From the NCBI RefSeq assembly GCF_030644225.1, contig NZ_CP128650.1, positions 1,473,501 to 1,537,500 on the forward strand: 64,000 nucleotides of DNA. The letters run 5' to 3'. Of this stretch, positions 36,475 to 46,003 are shown one piece after another. The position numbers and the translations under genes were made by a program. The DNA comes from Selenomonas dianae. GTDB lineage: Bacteria; Bacillota; Negativicutes; Selenomonadales; Selenomonadaceae. The notes under the pieces are model-generated. The model saw nothing but the letters and a program-made list of their open reading frames with translations. It did not search any database and was not told the origin of the DNA. Within the stretch, counting starts at the first letter, position 1. The number at the start of each line of letters is the position of its first letter.

Positions 36475-37396
36475 GTTTCCCCTCCTCTATGATGTGCATC
36501 CGCATATCCCCACAGCGGCAGCGTTCTCGCGAAAGGCGCACCGAAAGCCCCGTCCGATACCGCAGGACAGGCATTGCCTCCGCCGCAATCGTCGAGAGCA
36601 CGAGCTCACCGCACGCGCCATCCGCACGTGAACACGCCCCCGCCTCATCAAGAACTTCGGCGAAAAAGAGCCGCTCCTCAAGATGTACGCCCTCACCAGC
36701 TGAGCAAGTCCCCCCGATCAGCGCCCCCATCTGCGCCAGTGTAAAGATGTGTGCATGGCGCGCCCCCATGCGTTCCGCCATCTCGCGTGACGATTCCTGC
36801 GGTGCAATGCGCGCCCCAAGCGTAATCAATCGGTTCACACACAGATCCCCCAACGCCTCCGCAAGTGCGGGAAGCTCATACTCCCATACGATGACGGTAT
36901 CCGGCACTGCTGCACATAGGAGCTGCGTCGCAGCAGCGCTGTCCGTACATGGCAGAACCGCCGCGCCGACCGCGTCCAGTGCATATTGCAGGTCAAGCGT
37001 CCGACTGTCTGTAAAGTCTCCAACAAGGAGCACCGTGCTCGCGCGATTTACCCCACACGCGGCAAGCATATCTGCCGCAGTCTGCACCTGACGCGCGACA
37101 TCGCCCTGCGTGTAGCAGTGAACGCGCCCCGCATCCACACCATCATGCAGAGCGCTGATACGGAGAAGCCCCGAATGTGGCAGCGTAAGCATGAAAAAAG
37201 GGGCATCCGCCCCCTCTTTCGCTGCACACGCCAAAAACGGCAGACGTGCCAGATCCGCAAACGACGTGACGGACGCGGCACGGATTCCCGCGCGTGCAAA
37301 GGCATCACGGTAATACGCCGTCTTTTCCTCCGCCCATTTCAGCTGGCGCAGGAGAAGTGCAAGCCGCTGCTCCTCGCTGAGTGCTGCCGCCGTCAT
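36464..37396 (-). CDS. Degenerate phenylacetate-CoA-ligase-like protein
   Basis: 310 residues against about 430 for PaaK. The N-terminal half aligns with PaaK (WAEEKTAYYRDAFARAGI, LARLPFL) and the end has LRYRTGL and CRCG like the PaaK C-terminal lobe. Where PaaK carries the Ser/Thr/Gly-rich phosphate loop, this protein has ISALHDGVDAGR, so adenylation looks lost; the RYRTGD Asp is Leu. It overlaps pyrF by 11 bases and cheR by 4, so it is translated with them. Probably a non-catalytic relative; role unknown. Confidence 0.7.
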   Translation of the reverse strand: MTAAALSEEQRLALLLRQLKWAEEKTAYYRDAFARAGIRAASVTSFADLARLPFLACAAKEGADAPFFMLTLPHSGLLRISALHDGVDAGRVHCYTQGDVARQVQTAADMLAACGVNRASTVLLVGDFTDSRTLDLQYALDAVGAAVLPCTDSAAATQLLCAAVPDTVIVWEYELPALAEALGDLCVNRLITLGARIAPQESSREMAERMGARHAHIFTLAQMGALIGGTCSAGEGVHLEERLFFAEVLDEAGACSRADGACGELVLSTIAAEAMPVLRYRTGLSVRLSRERCRCGDMRMHIIEEGKHGR

Positions 37397-38181
37397 GACT
37401 CAAGCGGCCGTTGGTAGAAGAACGGCTGGAAGCTCGTATAGCCCATCTTGCGGAAGTTCAGAATCGACTCCGTCGCGCCGACAAAGAGAATCCCGCCGGG
37501 TTTCAGTGCCTCGAAGAAATGACGGTAGAGTTGATCCTTTGCCTCGTCCGTGAAGTAGATGACGACGTTGCGGCAGAGAATCAGGTCAAAGCCCGTCTCA
37601 AATTTGTCCTGCAGCAGGTTGTGTCGCTTGAACTCGATCATGTTCTTGATTTCCTGCTTCACGGCGAAGTGGTCACCATCCGCATCGAAATACTTGCGGC
37701 GGCGCTCGGGCGCCATGCTCTTGATTTCATCCGCCGTGTAGACACCGCGCTTCGCCTTTGCCAGAATCTCAACATCGAGATCCGAAGCGAGAATGCGATG
37801 CCGCGTGCCGGGGGTCATCTCCTTCATGATGATCGCGAGCGAATACGGCTCTGCGCCGATGGAGCAGCCCGCGCTCCAGATATTGAGTTTCGGCGAGCGC
37901 GTCATGAGGTCGGGGATAACATCCGTCTCAAGCTTGCTGAACTTCTCCGGCGTGCGGAAGAACTCCGACACGTTGATCGTCAGATACTCGATGAACGCCG
38001 CAAAGTCGTCCTTGTTCCCGCAGACATGATCGAAATACTCCACACACCCCTTGTAGCCCGCACGCGTGATCAAATTGTTGATTCGGCGCTTCATCTGCGG
38101 CTCTTTGTAAAGATCGAGATCAATCTCCGTCTTTGCCTTCAGTTTCTGCTTAAACTGCTCCCAGTCGCGATCTTCCGTCAT
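37393..38181 (-). CDS. cheR: CheR-type protein-glutamate methyltransferase
   Basis: 262 residues. N-terminal helical CheR domain (to about 75), SAM-binding core IWSAGCSIGAEPYSLA near 100, ILASDLDVEIL and FDLILCRNVVIYF. It methylates chemoreceptors in chemotaxis. No other che gene is in the window. GGAGGG precedes the start. Confidence 0.93.
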   Translation of the reverse strand: MTEDRDWEQFKQKLKAKTEIDLDLYKEPQMKRRINNLITRAGYKGCVEYFDHVCGNKDDFAAFIEYLTINVSEFFRTPEKFSKLETDVIPDLMTRSPKLNIWSAGCSIGAEPYSLAIIMKEMTPGTRHRILASDLDVEILAKAKRGVYTADEIKSMAPERRRKYFDADGDHFAVKQEIKNMIEFKRHNLLQDKFETGFDLILCRNVVIYFTDEAKDQLYRHFFEALKPGGILFVGATESILNFRKMGYTSFQPFFYQRPLES

Positions 38182-38220
38182 AAATTACCCTCCGCTCACA
38201 TATCCCTACATTCTTTTATC

Positions 38221-38667
38221 TTACTGGATCGTAAAGACCCGGCAGGATTTCTTTACCTCCAGTTTCGGCAGTACCACATGCAGAATCCCCGCCTCATAGG
38301 ACACGGATACCTCTGTTTCATCCACATCATCAATGAGGAAGGAGCGTTCAAATACACCCGCCTTGCGCTCGTGACAGAGGTATTTCGTCTCGGACTCCTC
38401 GGGCACGCTGCGCTCCGCCTTGATCCTCAGACGACCGTCCTCATTGTAGGAAACCTCAATCGCATCCTTCGTAAATCCCGGCAGCTCCGCGAACAGTTCA
38501 TAAGCGCTCTCGCCGTCGATCACATCGACGCGGAACGGAAAGAGCATCCCGCCAACCTTGTCGAACGGATTAAACGAATGCTCCATCACGGTCTCAAGAG
38601 CCTTGCCAAGCATCTCCTGCCCCTTTTCGGCATTTTCTTTCAAATTGAACGGCAATGGACGAAACAT
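38221..38667 (-). CDS. Small heat-shock protein (Hsp20/alpha-crystallin)
   Basis: 148 residues from ATG 38667 (GGAGG 8 bases upstream). Alpha-crystallin domain (about 45-140) with ELPGFTKDAIEVSYN and the C-terminal GILHVVLPKLE and a short tail. Holds unfolding proteins. Own sigma-A-type promoter; no CIRCE inverted repeat seen. Confidence 0.93.
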   Translation of the reverse strand: MFRPLPFNLKENAEKGQEMLGKALETVMEHSFNPFDKVGGMLFPFRVDVIDGESAYELFAELPGFTKDAIEVSYNEDGRLRIKAERSVPEESETKYLCHERKAGVFERSFLIDDVDETEVSVSYEAGILHVVLPKLEVKKSCRVFTIQ

Positions 38668-38706
38668 AGCGACCACCTCCAACATGATGTATCAATCTAC
38701 GCTTTC

Positions 38707-38735
38707 ATTATAACAATAAAGGGCGTTCTTTTCAA
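38707..38735 (-). promoter_or_regulatory. Sigma-A-type promoter of hsp20
   Basis: TTGAAA (38735-38730) and TATAAT (38712-38707), spacer 17 bp. Confidence 0.8.
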
Positions 38736-38759
38736 GCAAGACAATTTTAGAACAAAAAA

Positions 38760-38781
38760 GGCGACGCATGAAAACGCCGCC
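38760..38781 (-). terminator. Terminator after proS
   Basis: GGCGaCG / CGcCGCC stem with one mismatch and a T6 run on the minus strand, about 10 bases past the proS stop. Confidence 0.6.
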
Positions 38782-38791
38782 CCGGAAGTTC

Positions 38792-40504
38792 TCAAAGAGC
38801 CGCAAGCATATCCTGCACGCCCTTCAAATAGGTATCGCGTGCAAAGTTCACAAGCTCTCCTGTCCTGCGAATCTTTACCTCGATGCTGCCGTTTTCAAGC
38901 GTCTTTGGACCGATGGCGATGCGCACGGGATAGCCGATCAGATCGCAGTCGTTGAACTTCACGCCCGCACGCTCGCGCCGATCATCGAGCAGCACGTCCA
39001 CACCCGCCGCACGGAGTTCCTCGTAGATCTCCTCGGCGTACGCGAGCTGCTCCTCCACCTTTGCATTGACCGCGACGACAACGACCTCATACGGCGCAAT
39101 CGCACGCGGCCAGATGATGCCGTGCTCGTCATGGTTCTGCTCAATCGCCGCCGCCATCGTACGCCCGACACCGATGCCATAGCACCCCATCTGCAGCGGC
39201 TGTGCCTTGCCCGCCTCGTCGAGGAAGGTCGCGCCCATCGCCGCGCTGTATTTTGTGCCGAGCGCAAAGATCTGCCCCGCCTCGATGCCGCGCCCGATGT
39301 GGAGATGCCCCTGCTCGCAGACGGGACACGCATCCCCCTCTTCGACAAGGCGAATATCCGCCACCGTCACCGCCCCAAAGTCACGCTTCGGATTCACATT
39401 CATATAGTGGAAATCCGCCTCGTTTGCCCCCGAAACGGCATTGTGCATCCGCATCGCCGTTTCGTCAACAACGATATGCGTCCCCTCCTTGACACCGATC
39501 GGGCTCATAAAGCCGGGACAGCCGCCCACTGCACGGATTGCCTCTTCGTCCGCCATACGCAGCTCACGTGCGCCCGGAACGGCATTCGCGAGCTTCACCT
39601 CATTCACCTCGTGGTCGCCGCGCAGGAATGCGAGGATGAGGGTATCGTCCTCCGTCTGATAGGCGACCGCCTTGATCGTCTTTTCCACGGGAATCTTGAG
39701 GTATTCCGCAAGCAGCGCTATCGTGCTCGTATGCGGGGTCGCCACCTTTTCGAGCGGCAGTTCCGCCTCGTCGGGTGCGTCGATGGGACGCAGTGCCGCC
39801 TTTTCATCGCTCGCCGCATAGCTGCACGCATCGCAGCACGCAATGCGCGACTCGCCCTCGGGTGCGAGCACGGTGAACTCCTCGGAGTGCCCGCCGCCGA
39901 TCGCGCCGCTGTCCGCCTCCACTGCGCGGAAGTCCAGACCGCAGCGCGTGAAGATATTCGTGTACGCAACGGACATCTTGCGGTAGGACTCGTTCATCCC
40001 CTCGACATCCTTATCGAAAGAATAAAGGTCTTTCATGATAAACTCGCGGCTGCGCATCACGCCGAAGCGCGGGCGACGCTCGTCGCGGAACTTGTCCTGA
40101 ATCTGATAGAGCAGCACGGGCAGCTGCTTGTACGAGCGCAGCTCATCGCGCACAAGTGCCGTAATCATCTCCTCATGCGTCGGTCCCATGCAGAACTCAC
40201 GGTCATGACGATCCTTCACGCGAATCATCTCCGCACCGTATGCCCCCCAGCGCCCGCTCTCCTCCCAGAGTTCGGACGGCTGGAGGATCGGCATCATGAT
40301 TTCCTGTCCGCCCGCCGCATCCATCTCCTCGCGGATGATCTGCTCAATCTTGCGGATCGTGCGCCACGCGAGCGGCAGATAGCTATACATACCGCCCGCA
40401 GACTTGCGGATCAGCCCCGCACGATACATGAGCCGGTGGCTCGCAATCTCCGCCTCGGCGGGCGTATTTCTAAGTGTGGGCGCGTACAGATTCGTAGCTC
40501 TCAT
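38792..40504 (-). CDS. proS: Prolyl-tRNA synthetase (bacterial type)
   Basis: 570 residues, class II with the editing insertion. Motif 2 FRDERRPRFGVMRSREF near 140, motif 3 GCYGIGVGRTMAA near 440. Last gene of the long translation/envelope operon; it overlaps ispG by 4 bases. Confidence 0.96.
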   Translation of the reverse strand: MRATNLYAPTLRNTPAEAEIASHRLMYRAGLIRKSAGGMYSYLPLAWRTIRKIEQIIREEMDAAGGQEIMMPILQPSELWEESGRWGAYGAEMIRVKDRHDREFCMGPTHEEMITALVRDELRSYKQLPVLLYQIQDKFRDERRPRFGVMRSREFIMKDLYSFDKDVEGMNESYRKMSVAYTNIFTRCGLDFRAVEADSGAIGGGHSEEFTVLAPEGESRIACCDACSYAASDEKAALRPIDAPDEAELPLEKVATPHTSTIALLAEYLKIPVEKTIKAVAYQTEDDTLILAFLRGDHEVNEVKLANAVPGARELRMADEEAIRAVGGCPGFMSPIGVKEGTHIVVDETAMRMHNAVSGANEADFHYMNVNPKRDFGAVTVADIRLVEEGDACPVCEQGHLHIGRGIEAGQIFALGTKYSAAMGATFLDEAGKAQPLQMGCYGIGVGRTMAAAIEQNHDEHGIIWPRAIAPYEVVVVAVNAKVEEQLAYAEEIYEELRAAGVDVLLDDRRERAGVKFNDCDLIGYPVRIAIGPKTLENGSIEVKIRRTGELVNFARDTYLKGVQDMLAAL

Positions 40505-41580
40505 GACGATTTGCGTTCCTCCAATATCGCATCAATTTCCCGAAACAGTTCGGGAAGCAATTCTTCTTCCTTCACCTTGCGGACAACCTCACCCTTGCGG
40601 AAGATCAGCCCCTCGCCGTTGCCGCCCGCGATGCCGACATCGGCACCGCGTGCCTCGCCGGGGCCATTCACAACACAGCCCATCACGGCGACCTCGATGG
40701 GGTCTTCCATGCCGCGCAGACGCTCCTCGACCTTCTCGGCGATCTCCACGAGGTTGATGCTCGTGCGCCCACAAGTCGGACAGGCGACAAGCGTCGGACC
40801 GTATTCCTTCAGCCCGAGCGCCTTCAAGATCTCGTTCGCCGTGCGCACCTCGACCACGGGATCGCCCGTCAGTGAGATGCGGATGGTATCGCCGATGCCC
40901 TCCGCGAGCAGTGCGCCGACACCGACCGAGGACTTGATGATCCCCGTACCTGCCGTGCCCGCCTCCGTAATGCCGAGGTGCAGAGGGTAGTCGACACGCT
41001 CGCTCATGAGACGGTACGCCGCAAGCGTCAGCGGCACATCATGCGCCTTCAGCGAGATCTTCATATCGTAGAAGTCCAGTTCCTCCAACACACGCACATG
41101 CTCCATCGCAGACTCTACAAGAGCCTCCGCTGTGACGCCGCCGTATTTCATGAGAAGCTTGTGGTCAAGGGAACCGGCGTTGACACCGATGCGGATGGGG
41201 ATCCCCCCTGTGCGTGCCGCCGCAACGACCTTCTTCACGCGCTCCGTCCCGCCGATGTTGCCGGGGTTGATGCGCAGCGCGGCAACGCCCTGTGCCATCG
41301 CCTCAAGCGCGAGTTTATAGTCAAAGTGGATGTCGGCGACGAGCGGTGTCTTGACCTGCTGCACAATATTGCCGAGGTTCTTTGCAGCCGCCATATCGGG
41401 TACGGCAACGCGCACAATATCGCAGCCCGCCGCAGCAAGTTCGCGGATCTGCTGAACGGTCGCCTCCGTATCCGTGGTCTTCGTATTACACATGGACTGC
41501 ACGGAGATGGGCGCATCGCCCCCGATGGGGATGCCGCCAATGTGAATCTGCCGCGTCCTACGGCGCTCATAATTTGCCAT
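40501..41580 (-). CDS. ispG: 4-hydroxy-3-methylbut-2-enyl diphosphate synthase (IspG)
   Basis: 359 residues from ATG 41580 (MANYERRR). TIM barrel plus C-terminal [4Fe-4S] domain with ACPTCGRTS and GCVVNGPGEARGAD, so three cluster Cys and the Glu ligand are present. MEP pathway enzyme. GGAGG 11 bases upstream. Confidence 0.96.
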   Translation of the reverse strand: MANYERRRTRQIHIGGIPIGGDAPISVQSMCNTKTTDTEATVQQIRELAAAGCDIVRVAVPDMAAAKNLGNIVQQVKTPLVADIHFDYKLALEAMAQGVAALRINPGNIGGTERVKKVVAAARTGGIPIRIGVNAGSLDHKLLMKYGGVTAEALVESAMEHVRVLEELDFYDMKISLKAHDVPLTLAAYRLMSERVDYPLHLGITEAGTAGTGIIKSSVGVGALLAEGIGDTIRISLTGDPVVEVRTANEILKALGLKEYGPTLVACPTCGRTSINLVEIAEKVEERLRGMEDPIEVAVMGCVVNGPGEARGADVGIAGGNGEGLIFRKGEVVRKVKEEELLPELFREIDAILEERKSS

Positions 41581-41587
41581 ACGCGGA

Positions 41588-42628
41588 TCAGCCTCCTGCA
41601 AAGATACGCATTACATCATTCTTCATCGCGAGCAGCATAAGCAGAACGATCAGACCAACGCCCGCATTTTGGACATAGTGCATGACCTTCGGACTGAGTG
41701 GCTTGCCGCGTACCGCCTCCACGCAGAGTGTGAAGAAGTGTCCGCCGTCGAGCGCAGGAACGGGCAGGAGATTGATGATCGCAAGGTTGAGACTGAGCAG
41801 TGCCGCAAAGTTCAGCAACGGCACAATGCCCATCTCCGCAACCTCACCCGCCATCTGCGCCACACCGATGGGGCCTGCGAGTTCCGAGCCGGACATCTCC
41901 ATGATAATACGGTAGAGTGCATCGAGCATCATGACGACAATCATCGCCGTCCGCTCAAACGCCATCGAAACGGATCCCAAGAACCCCGGATATGTGCTTT
42001 CATAGGCATTTACGATGCCGATGACACCACGATCATGCGCCGCATCATAGTGTGGCGTGACGCTCACCGTCAGTTCCTGCCCCTGACGATCCACCTGCAT
42101 CGTCAGAGGCACTGTCCCGTGGTTCGTACGAATCGCGTCCACCATCTCCTGCCACGTCGCAATCGGCTTTCCGTCGATTGCAACAATGCGGTCATTTGCC
42201 ATCAGCCCGGCATTCGCCGCAGGGTTATCCGCGAGCACCGTACCGAGGACGGGAGCGGGATTCGGGGTCTGCACCCCGACAAAGAAAAAGATGCCGAAGA
42301 AGAGAACAACGGGCAGGATAACGTTCATTGCCGAGCCCGCCAGAATCACAATCATACGCGAGAGAATCGGCTTTTTACAGTAACCGCGCTCCCCCGCTTC
42401 ATTGTCATCCGCCGTCATACCCGCTATGTCATTGAAGCCGCCGAGCGGTACGAGGCGGATCGAGTAGACTGTCTCGCCATAGCGAAAACGCACAAGACGC
42501 GGGCCAAAACCGATGGCGAACTCATCGACACGCATCCCCGTCAGCTTCGCCGTGATAAAATGCCCGAGTTCATGCACAAAAACGAGAAGCCCAAAGACAA
42601 ATACCGTCGCCAGAATTTTTTCTAACAT
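41588..42628 (-). CDS. rseP: Site-2 protease RseP/YluC
   Basis: 346 residues from ATG 42628 (GGAG nearby). Zinc protease HELGH at about 19 in the first membrane helix, one PDZ domain (about 115-190) and LDGGHFF in the last membrane part. Cleaves anti-sigma factors and signal-peptide remnants in the membrane. Directly follows cdsA with no dxr between them, unlike most Firmicutes. Confidence 0.95.
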   Translation of the reverse strand: MLEKILATVFVFGLLVFVHELGHFITAKLTGMRVDEFAIGFGPRLVRFRYGETVYSIRLVPLGGFNDIAGMTADDNEAGERGYCKKPILSRMIVILAGSAMNVILPVVLFFGIFFFVGVQTPNPAPVLGTVLADNPAANAGLMANDRIVAIDGKPIATWQEMVDAIRTNHGTVPLTMQVDRQGQELTVSVTPHYDAAHDRGVIGIVNAYESTYPGFLGSVSMAFERTAMIVVMMLDALYRIIMEMSGSELAGPIGVAQMAGEVAEMGIVPLLNFAALLSLNLAIINLLPVPALDGGHFFTLCVEAVRGKPLSPKVMHYVQNAGVGLIVLLMLLAMKNDVMRIFAGG

Positions 42629-42649
42629 CAAAACTCCTTTATTGCCCTT

Positions 42650-43471
42650 TCATCGAAGTACGAAGTACACCGTATAGTAGTAGACAAGCGGTGCCGTAAA
42701 GAGCACGCTGTCAAAACGATCCCAAATACCGCCGTGTCCAGGGATGATCGCTCCGGAGTCCTTGATCCCCGTATGTCTCTTCATCAGCGATTCCACAAGA
42801 TCCCCGAGCGTTCCGAGCACGGCGATCGCCGCACCGAGTCCCGCCATTTGCGTGAGCGGCATATGGAGGACATAGCCGAGTCCCGCCACCGCCGCAATCG
42901 TGCCGACAAGACCGCCGAGAAATCCCTCGACCGTCTTGTTCGGGCTGATCGCAGGTGCGAGTTTGTGCGAGCCGAACGCACGCCCCGCAAAGTAGGCAAA
43001 GCTGTCACTTGCCCACGTCCCGATGAACATGACCCAGACCATCGCCGTTCCGAGATCGAACGTCTCAATCGGTGTCACGAAGCTATCGCCCGTGAGCGTG
43101 CGCAGCATAATGAGATGTGCAAAAGGCAGCCCGATGTAGGCGATGCCCGCTACAGAGATACACACATCCGGAACAGACACATCCCCGCGTAAGAGCACCG
43201 ACATGATGAGGACAAGCACCGTCGATCCCATCAGCACAAGCAGGATGACATCGAGCTGCCCAAGGTATGCACCGTACAGCATACCGCCGATGCCGATCAG
43301 CCCCGAAAACAGCGTGGGATTGCCGCCGCGGCGGGAAAAGGCACGCGTGAACTCGAACCATGCGAGTATGGCGATTACCGCCGCTGCAATGACAAAGGAA
43401 GTCCCGCCCTTCTGTATGACGTAGCCCGCAAGAGCAATGCCGATCACTCCCGAAATAATGCGCGTAATCAA
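42650..43471 (-). CDS. cdsA: Phosphatidate cytidylyltransferase
   Basis: Makes CDP-diacylglycerol, 273 residues, about seven membrane helices. The CDP-alcohol signature LMKRHTGIKDSGAIIPGHGG...DRFDS is complete. Start is a TTG six bases after GGGAGG. Confidence 0.95.
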   Translation of the reverse strand: MITRIISGVIGIALAGYVIQKGGTSFVIAAAVIAILAWFEFTRAFSRRGGNPTLFSGLIGIGGMLYGAYLGQLDVILLVLMGSTVLVLIMSVLLRGDVSVPDVCISVAGIAYIGLPFAHLIMLRTLTGDSFVTPIETFDLGTAMVWVMFIGTWASDSFAYFAGRAFGSHKLAPAISPNKTVEGFLGGLVGTIAAVAGLGYVLHMPLTQMAGLGAAIAVLGTLGDLVESLMKRHTGIKDSGAIIPGHGGIWDRFDSVLFTAPLVYYYTVYFVLR

Positions 43472-43485
43472 ATCAAGCCTCCCAC

Positions 43486-44277
43486 CTATTCCTCGGTATC
43501 CAGTCCGCCGAAGCGGCGGCTGCGCCCTGCAAAATCTTCAATCGCACGCGCCAGATCCTCCGGCGTAAAATCCGGCCAATGCGTATCCGTAAAGTACAGT
43601 TCCGCATATGCCGACTGCCAGAGGAGAAAGTTGCTGAGCCTGAGATCACCGCTCGTGCGGATAAAAAGGTCAACCGGAGGATCCTCGCCCGTATCGAGCG
43701 TATGTGAAAAGACCTCCTCGTCGATCCCATCCACCGATAGCTCTCCCGATGCCACACGCGCGGCAATCGTGCGTGCAGCACGTACGATTTCGTCCTGACT
43801 GCCATAGTTTGCCGCTAAGTTGAAATGAATGCCCGTATTGTTCGCCATCAAAGCCTCGGCTTCCGCCATGCGTTTCTGAAAGCGTTCCGTAAAGCGGTCG
43901 CGTCGCCCGATGAAGTGCAGACGCACCTGCTCCGCGTGCATCTCCGCAAGCTCCTGCGCAAGGAAGGAATCAAACAGACGCAGTAAAAAATCGACCTCGC
44001 GCTGCGGCCGTTTCCAATTCTCCGTGGAGAATGCGTAGACGGTGAGCACCTCAATGCCCATATCGGAAGCGGCACGCACAATCCGCTTGAGCGTGCGCGC
44101 CCCCTCCTCATGACCTGCCGAGCGGGATTTCCCCTTGGACTTTGCCCAGCGGCCGTTTCCATCCATGACGATGGCAATATGGCGCGGCAGATGCGCACGG
44201 TCAACCGCAATACCGGACGGAAGAACCTCCGCCGCGGCATCAGGGGTGCGTTCCCCACCAAATATCTTTCTCCACAT
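43486..44277 (-). CDS. uppS: Undecaprenyl diphosphate synthase
   Basis: 263 residues from ATG 44277 (MWRKIFGG). IVMDGNGRWAKSKGK with catalytic Asp near 37 and RTSGDLRLSNFLLWQ near 205 are diagnostic. Makes the C55 lipid carrier. Confidence 0.95.
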   Translation of the reverse strand: MWRKIFGGERTPDAAAEVLPSGIAVDRAHLPRHIAIVMDGNGRWAKSKGKSRSAGHEEGARTLKRIVRAASDMGIEVLTVYAFSTENWKRPQREVDFLLRLFDSFLAQELAEMHAEQVRLHFIGRRDRFTERFQKRMAEAEALMANNTGIHFNLAANYGSQDEIVRAARTIAARVASGELSVDGIDEEVFSHTLDTGEDPPVDLFIRTSGDLRLSNFLLWQSAYAELYFTDTHWPDFTPEDLARAIEDFAGRSRRFGGLDTEE

Positions 44278-44315
44278 CGTTATCCCTATCCTTCCGGGCA
44301 ATCGCGCTGCGCATT

Positions 44316-44594
44316 CTACCAAAACACCCCTCCGACAACTGCCGGAAGGGGGCGTACCCGCTCGCGGGATTTTTCTTCATAGGCGGCAACGGACGGACTT
44401 CGTGCCGGTGCGGGGGTCAGTGTAAACACGGGATCGCCATCCCCGCCCCGCACACGAACGACATAAGGCGCTGCTTCATCCACGGCAAAGAACGTGCGCG
44501 GAGACCGTGTTTCCTTGCACACATAGAGGGAATGTTCCGCCGCCAACAGGGAATGCACATCTGCCCACGGGCGTGCCAAACGAGAATCCTCCAT
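44316..44594 (-). CDS. Small unknown protein between frr and uppS
   Basis: 92 residues, starting on the last base region of frr and ending 38 bases before uppS. Pro/Arg/Val-rich, no motif or signal. It is in the right place and frame spacing to be co-translated, but could be a non-functional ORF. Confidence 0.45.
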   Translation of the reverse strand: MEDSRLARPWADVHSLLAAEHSLYVCKETRSPRTFFAVDEAAPYVVRVRGGDGDPVFTLTPAPARSPSVAAYEEKSRERVRPLPAVVGGVFW

Positions 44595-45151
44595 CAGATC
44601 TCCATGACCTCTTTTTCCTTTGCCGCGCGCATCTCTTCCATCTGTTTGACGAACTTGTCCACGAGTTTCTGCACGGAGTCCTGCCCGCGCTTGGACTCGT
44701 CCTCATTGATCTCCTTGTCCTTTTCGAGCTTCTTGATCGCTTCGTTCGCGTCGCGGCGGATGTTGCGCAGCGCAACCTTCGCCTCCTCCGTCTTCTTGCC
44801 AACGGTCTTGATGAGTTCTTTGCGGCGTTCCTGCGTCGGCTGCGGAATCGCGAGGCGGATCACCGTGCCGTCCGAGTTTGGCGATAGACCAAGGTCAGAC
44901 TTCGAGATGGCGATCTCAATATCATGCAGGATGGATTTCTCCCACGGCGTAATGACGATCATATGCGGCTCCGGCACCGTCACCTTTGCGATCTGGTTGA
45001 CCGAGGTCGGCGTTCCGTAGTACGGCACCATCACCTTATCGAGGAGATTCGGCGTTGCACGCCCTGCACGAAGAGAGGAGAACTCCCGACGGAGCGCCTC
45101 GATCGCCTTGTTCATATTTACCTCATGCTTCGCGAGAATATCCTTAATCAT
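44594..45151 (-). CDS. frr: Ribosome recycling factor
   Basis: 185 residues. Starts [23 protein letters not shown] and holds [15 protein letters not shown] and [17 protein letters not shown], the family signatures. It overlaps pyrH by 4 bases. Confidence 0.97.
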   Translation of the reverse strand: MIKDILAKHEVNMNKAIEALRREFSSLRAGRATPNLLDKVMVPYYGTPTSVNQIAKVTVPEPHMIVITPWEKSILHDIEIAISKSDLGLSPNSDGTVIRLAIPQPTQERRKELIKTVGKKTEEAKVALRNIRRDANEAIKKLEKDKEINEDESKRGQDSVQKLVDKFVKQMEEMRAAKEKEVMEI

Positions 45152-45873
45152 ACAGCTTCGCCTCCTACAGTCGTTCCAATCGCCTCACCAAAAGAGGCGC
45201 GCGCGATATTTGCATACGCGTCAATATTAAACACCACAATGGGGATCTTGTTCTCCATGCACAGACTCGTCGCCGTCGCATCCATGACCGCCAACCCCTT
45301 CTTGAGGATGTCGATGTAGGTCAGCGTCTCAAAACGCTTCGCATCGGGGTTCTTGTTCGGATCGGAGTCATAGATCCCGTCCGTCCCCTTCTTCGCCATG
45401 AGAATGACATCCGCCTCGATCTCAGCCGCACGCAGCGCCGCTGTCGTATCCGTCGAGAAATACGGATTGCCCGTACCCGCACCGAAGATCACAACGCGCC
45501 CCTTCTCCATATGGCGGATAGCGCGGCGGCGGATGTACGGTTCGGCCACCTGACGCATCTCGATCGCACTCTGGACACGCGTATCGACATCCTGCTTTTC
45601 AAGGGCATCCTGAAGCGCAAGTGCATTCATCACCGTCGCCATCATGCCCATGTAGTCCGCCGTCGTGCGATCCATCCCCTTTGCACTGCCCGAGAGACCG
45701 CGCCAGATATTGCCGCCGCCGACCACAATCGCAACGTCGATTCCATGATCGCGCACCTTCTTGATCTGTGCCGCAATCGACTCCACAACCGACGGATTGA
45801 TGCCGAACCCTTGATCTCCCGCGAGAGCCTCTCCGCTGAGTTTCAAGACGACGCGCCGATATTTCGCTTCCAC
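45148..45873 (-). CDS. pyrH: Uridylate kinase
   Basis: UMP to UDP, amino-acid-kinase fold, 241 residues. [10 protein letters not shown] at the start and VGGGNIWRG near 54 are diagnostic. GTG start with GGAGGAG upstream. Confidence 0.96.
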   Translation of the reverse strand: MEAKYRRVVLKLSGEALAGDQGFGINPSVVESIAAQIKKVRDHGIDVAIVVGGGNIWRGLSGSAKGMDRTTADYMGMMATVMNALALQDALEKQDVDTRVQSAIEMRQVAEPYIRRRAIRHMEKGRVVIFGAGTGNPYFSTDTTAALRAAEIEADVILMAKKGTDGIYDSDPNKNPDAKRFETLTYIDILKKGLAVMDATATSLCMENKIPIVVFNIDAYANIARASFGEAIGTTVGGEAV

Positions 45874-45948
45874 GATGACTCCTCCTGTCTGTTCTTTGCG
45901 CCATTATAGCATATTTCATTGAAAAAATCCTGTGTCTGTCTGCAAAAA

Positions 45949-45990
45949 AGGGGTGCTATGCGAAGCAAAATGCTCCGCACAACAACCCCT
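45949..45990 (-). terminator. Hairpin between tsf and pyrH
   Basis: AGGGGT / ACCCCT closing a longer imperfect stem (GCGaAGCA/TGCTcCGC), with T6 on the minus strand just after tsf. Confidence 0.7.
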
Positions 45991-46003
45991 TCTCTTCATG
46001 CGC

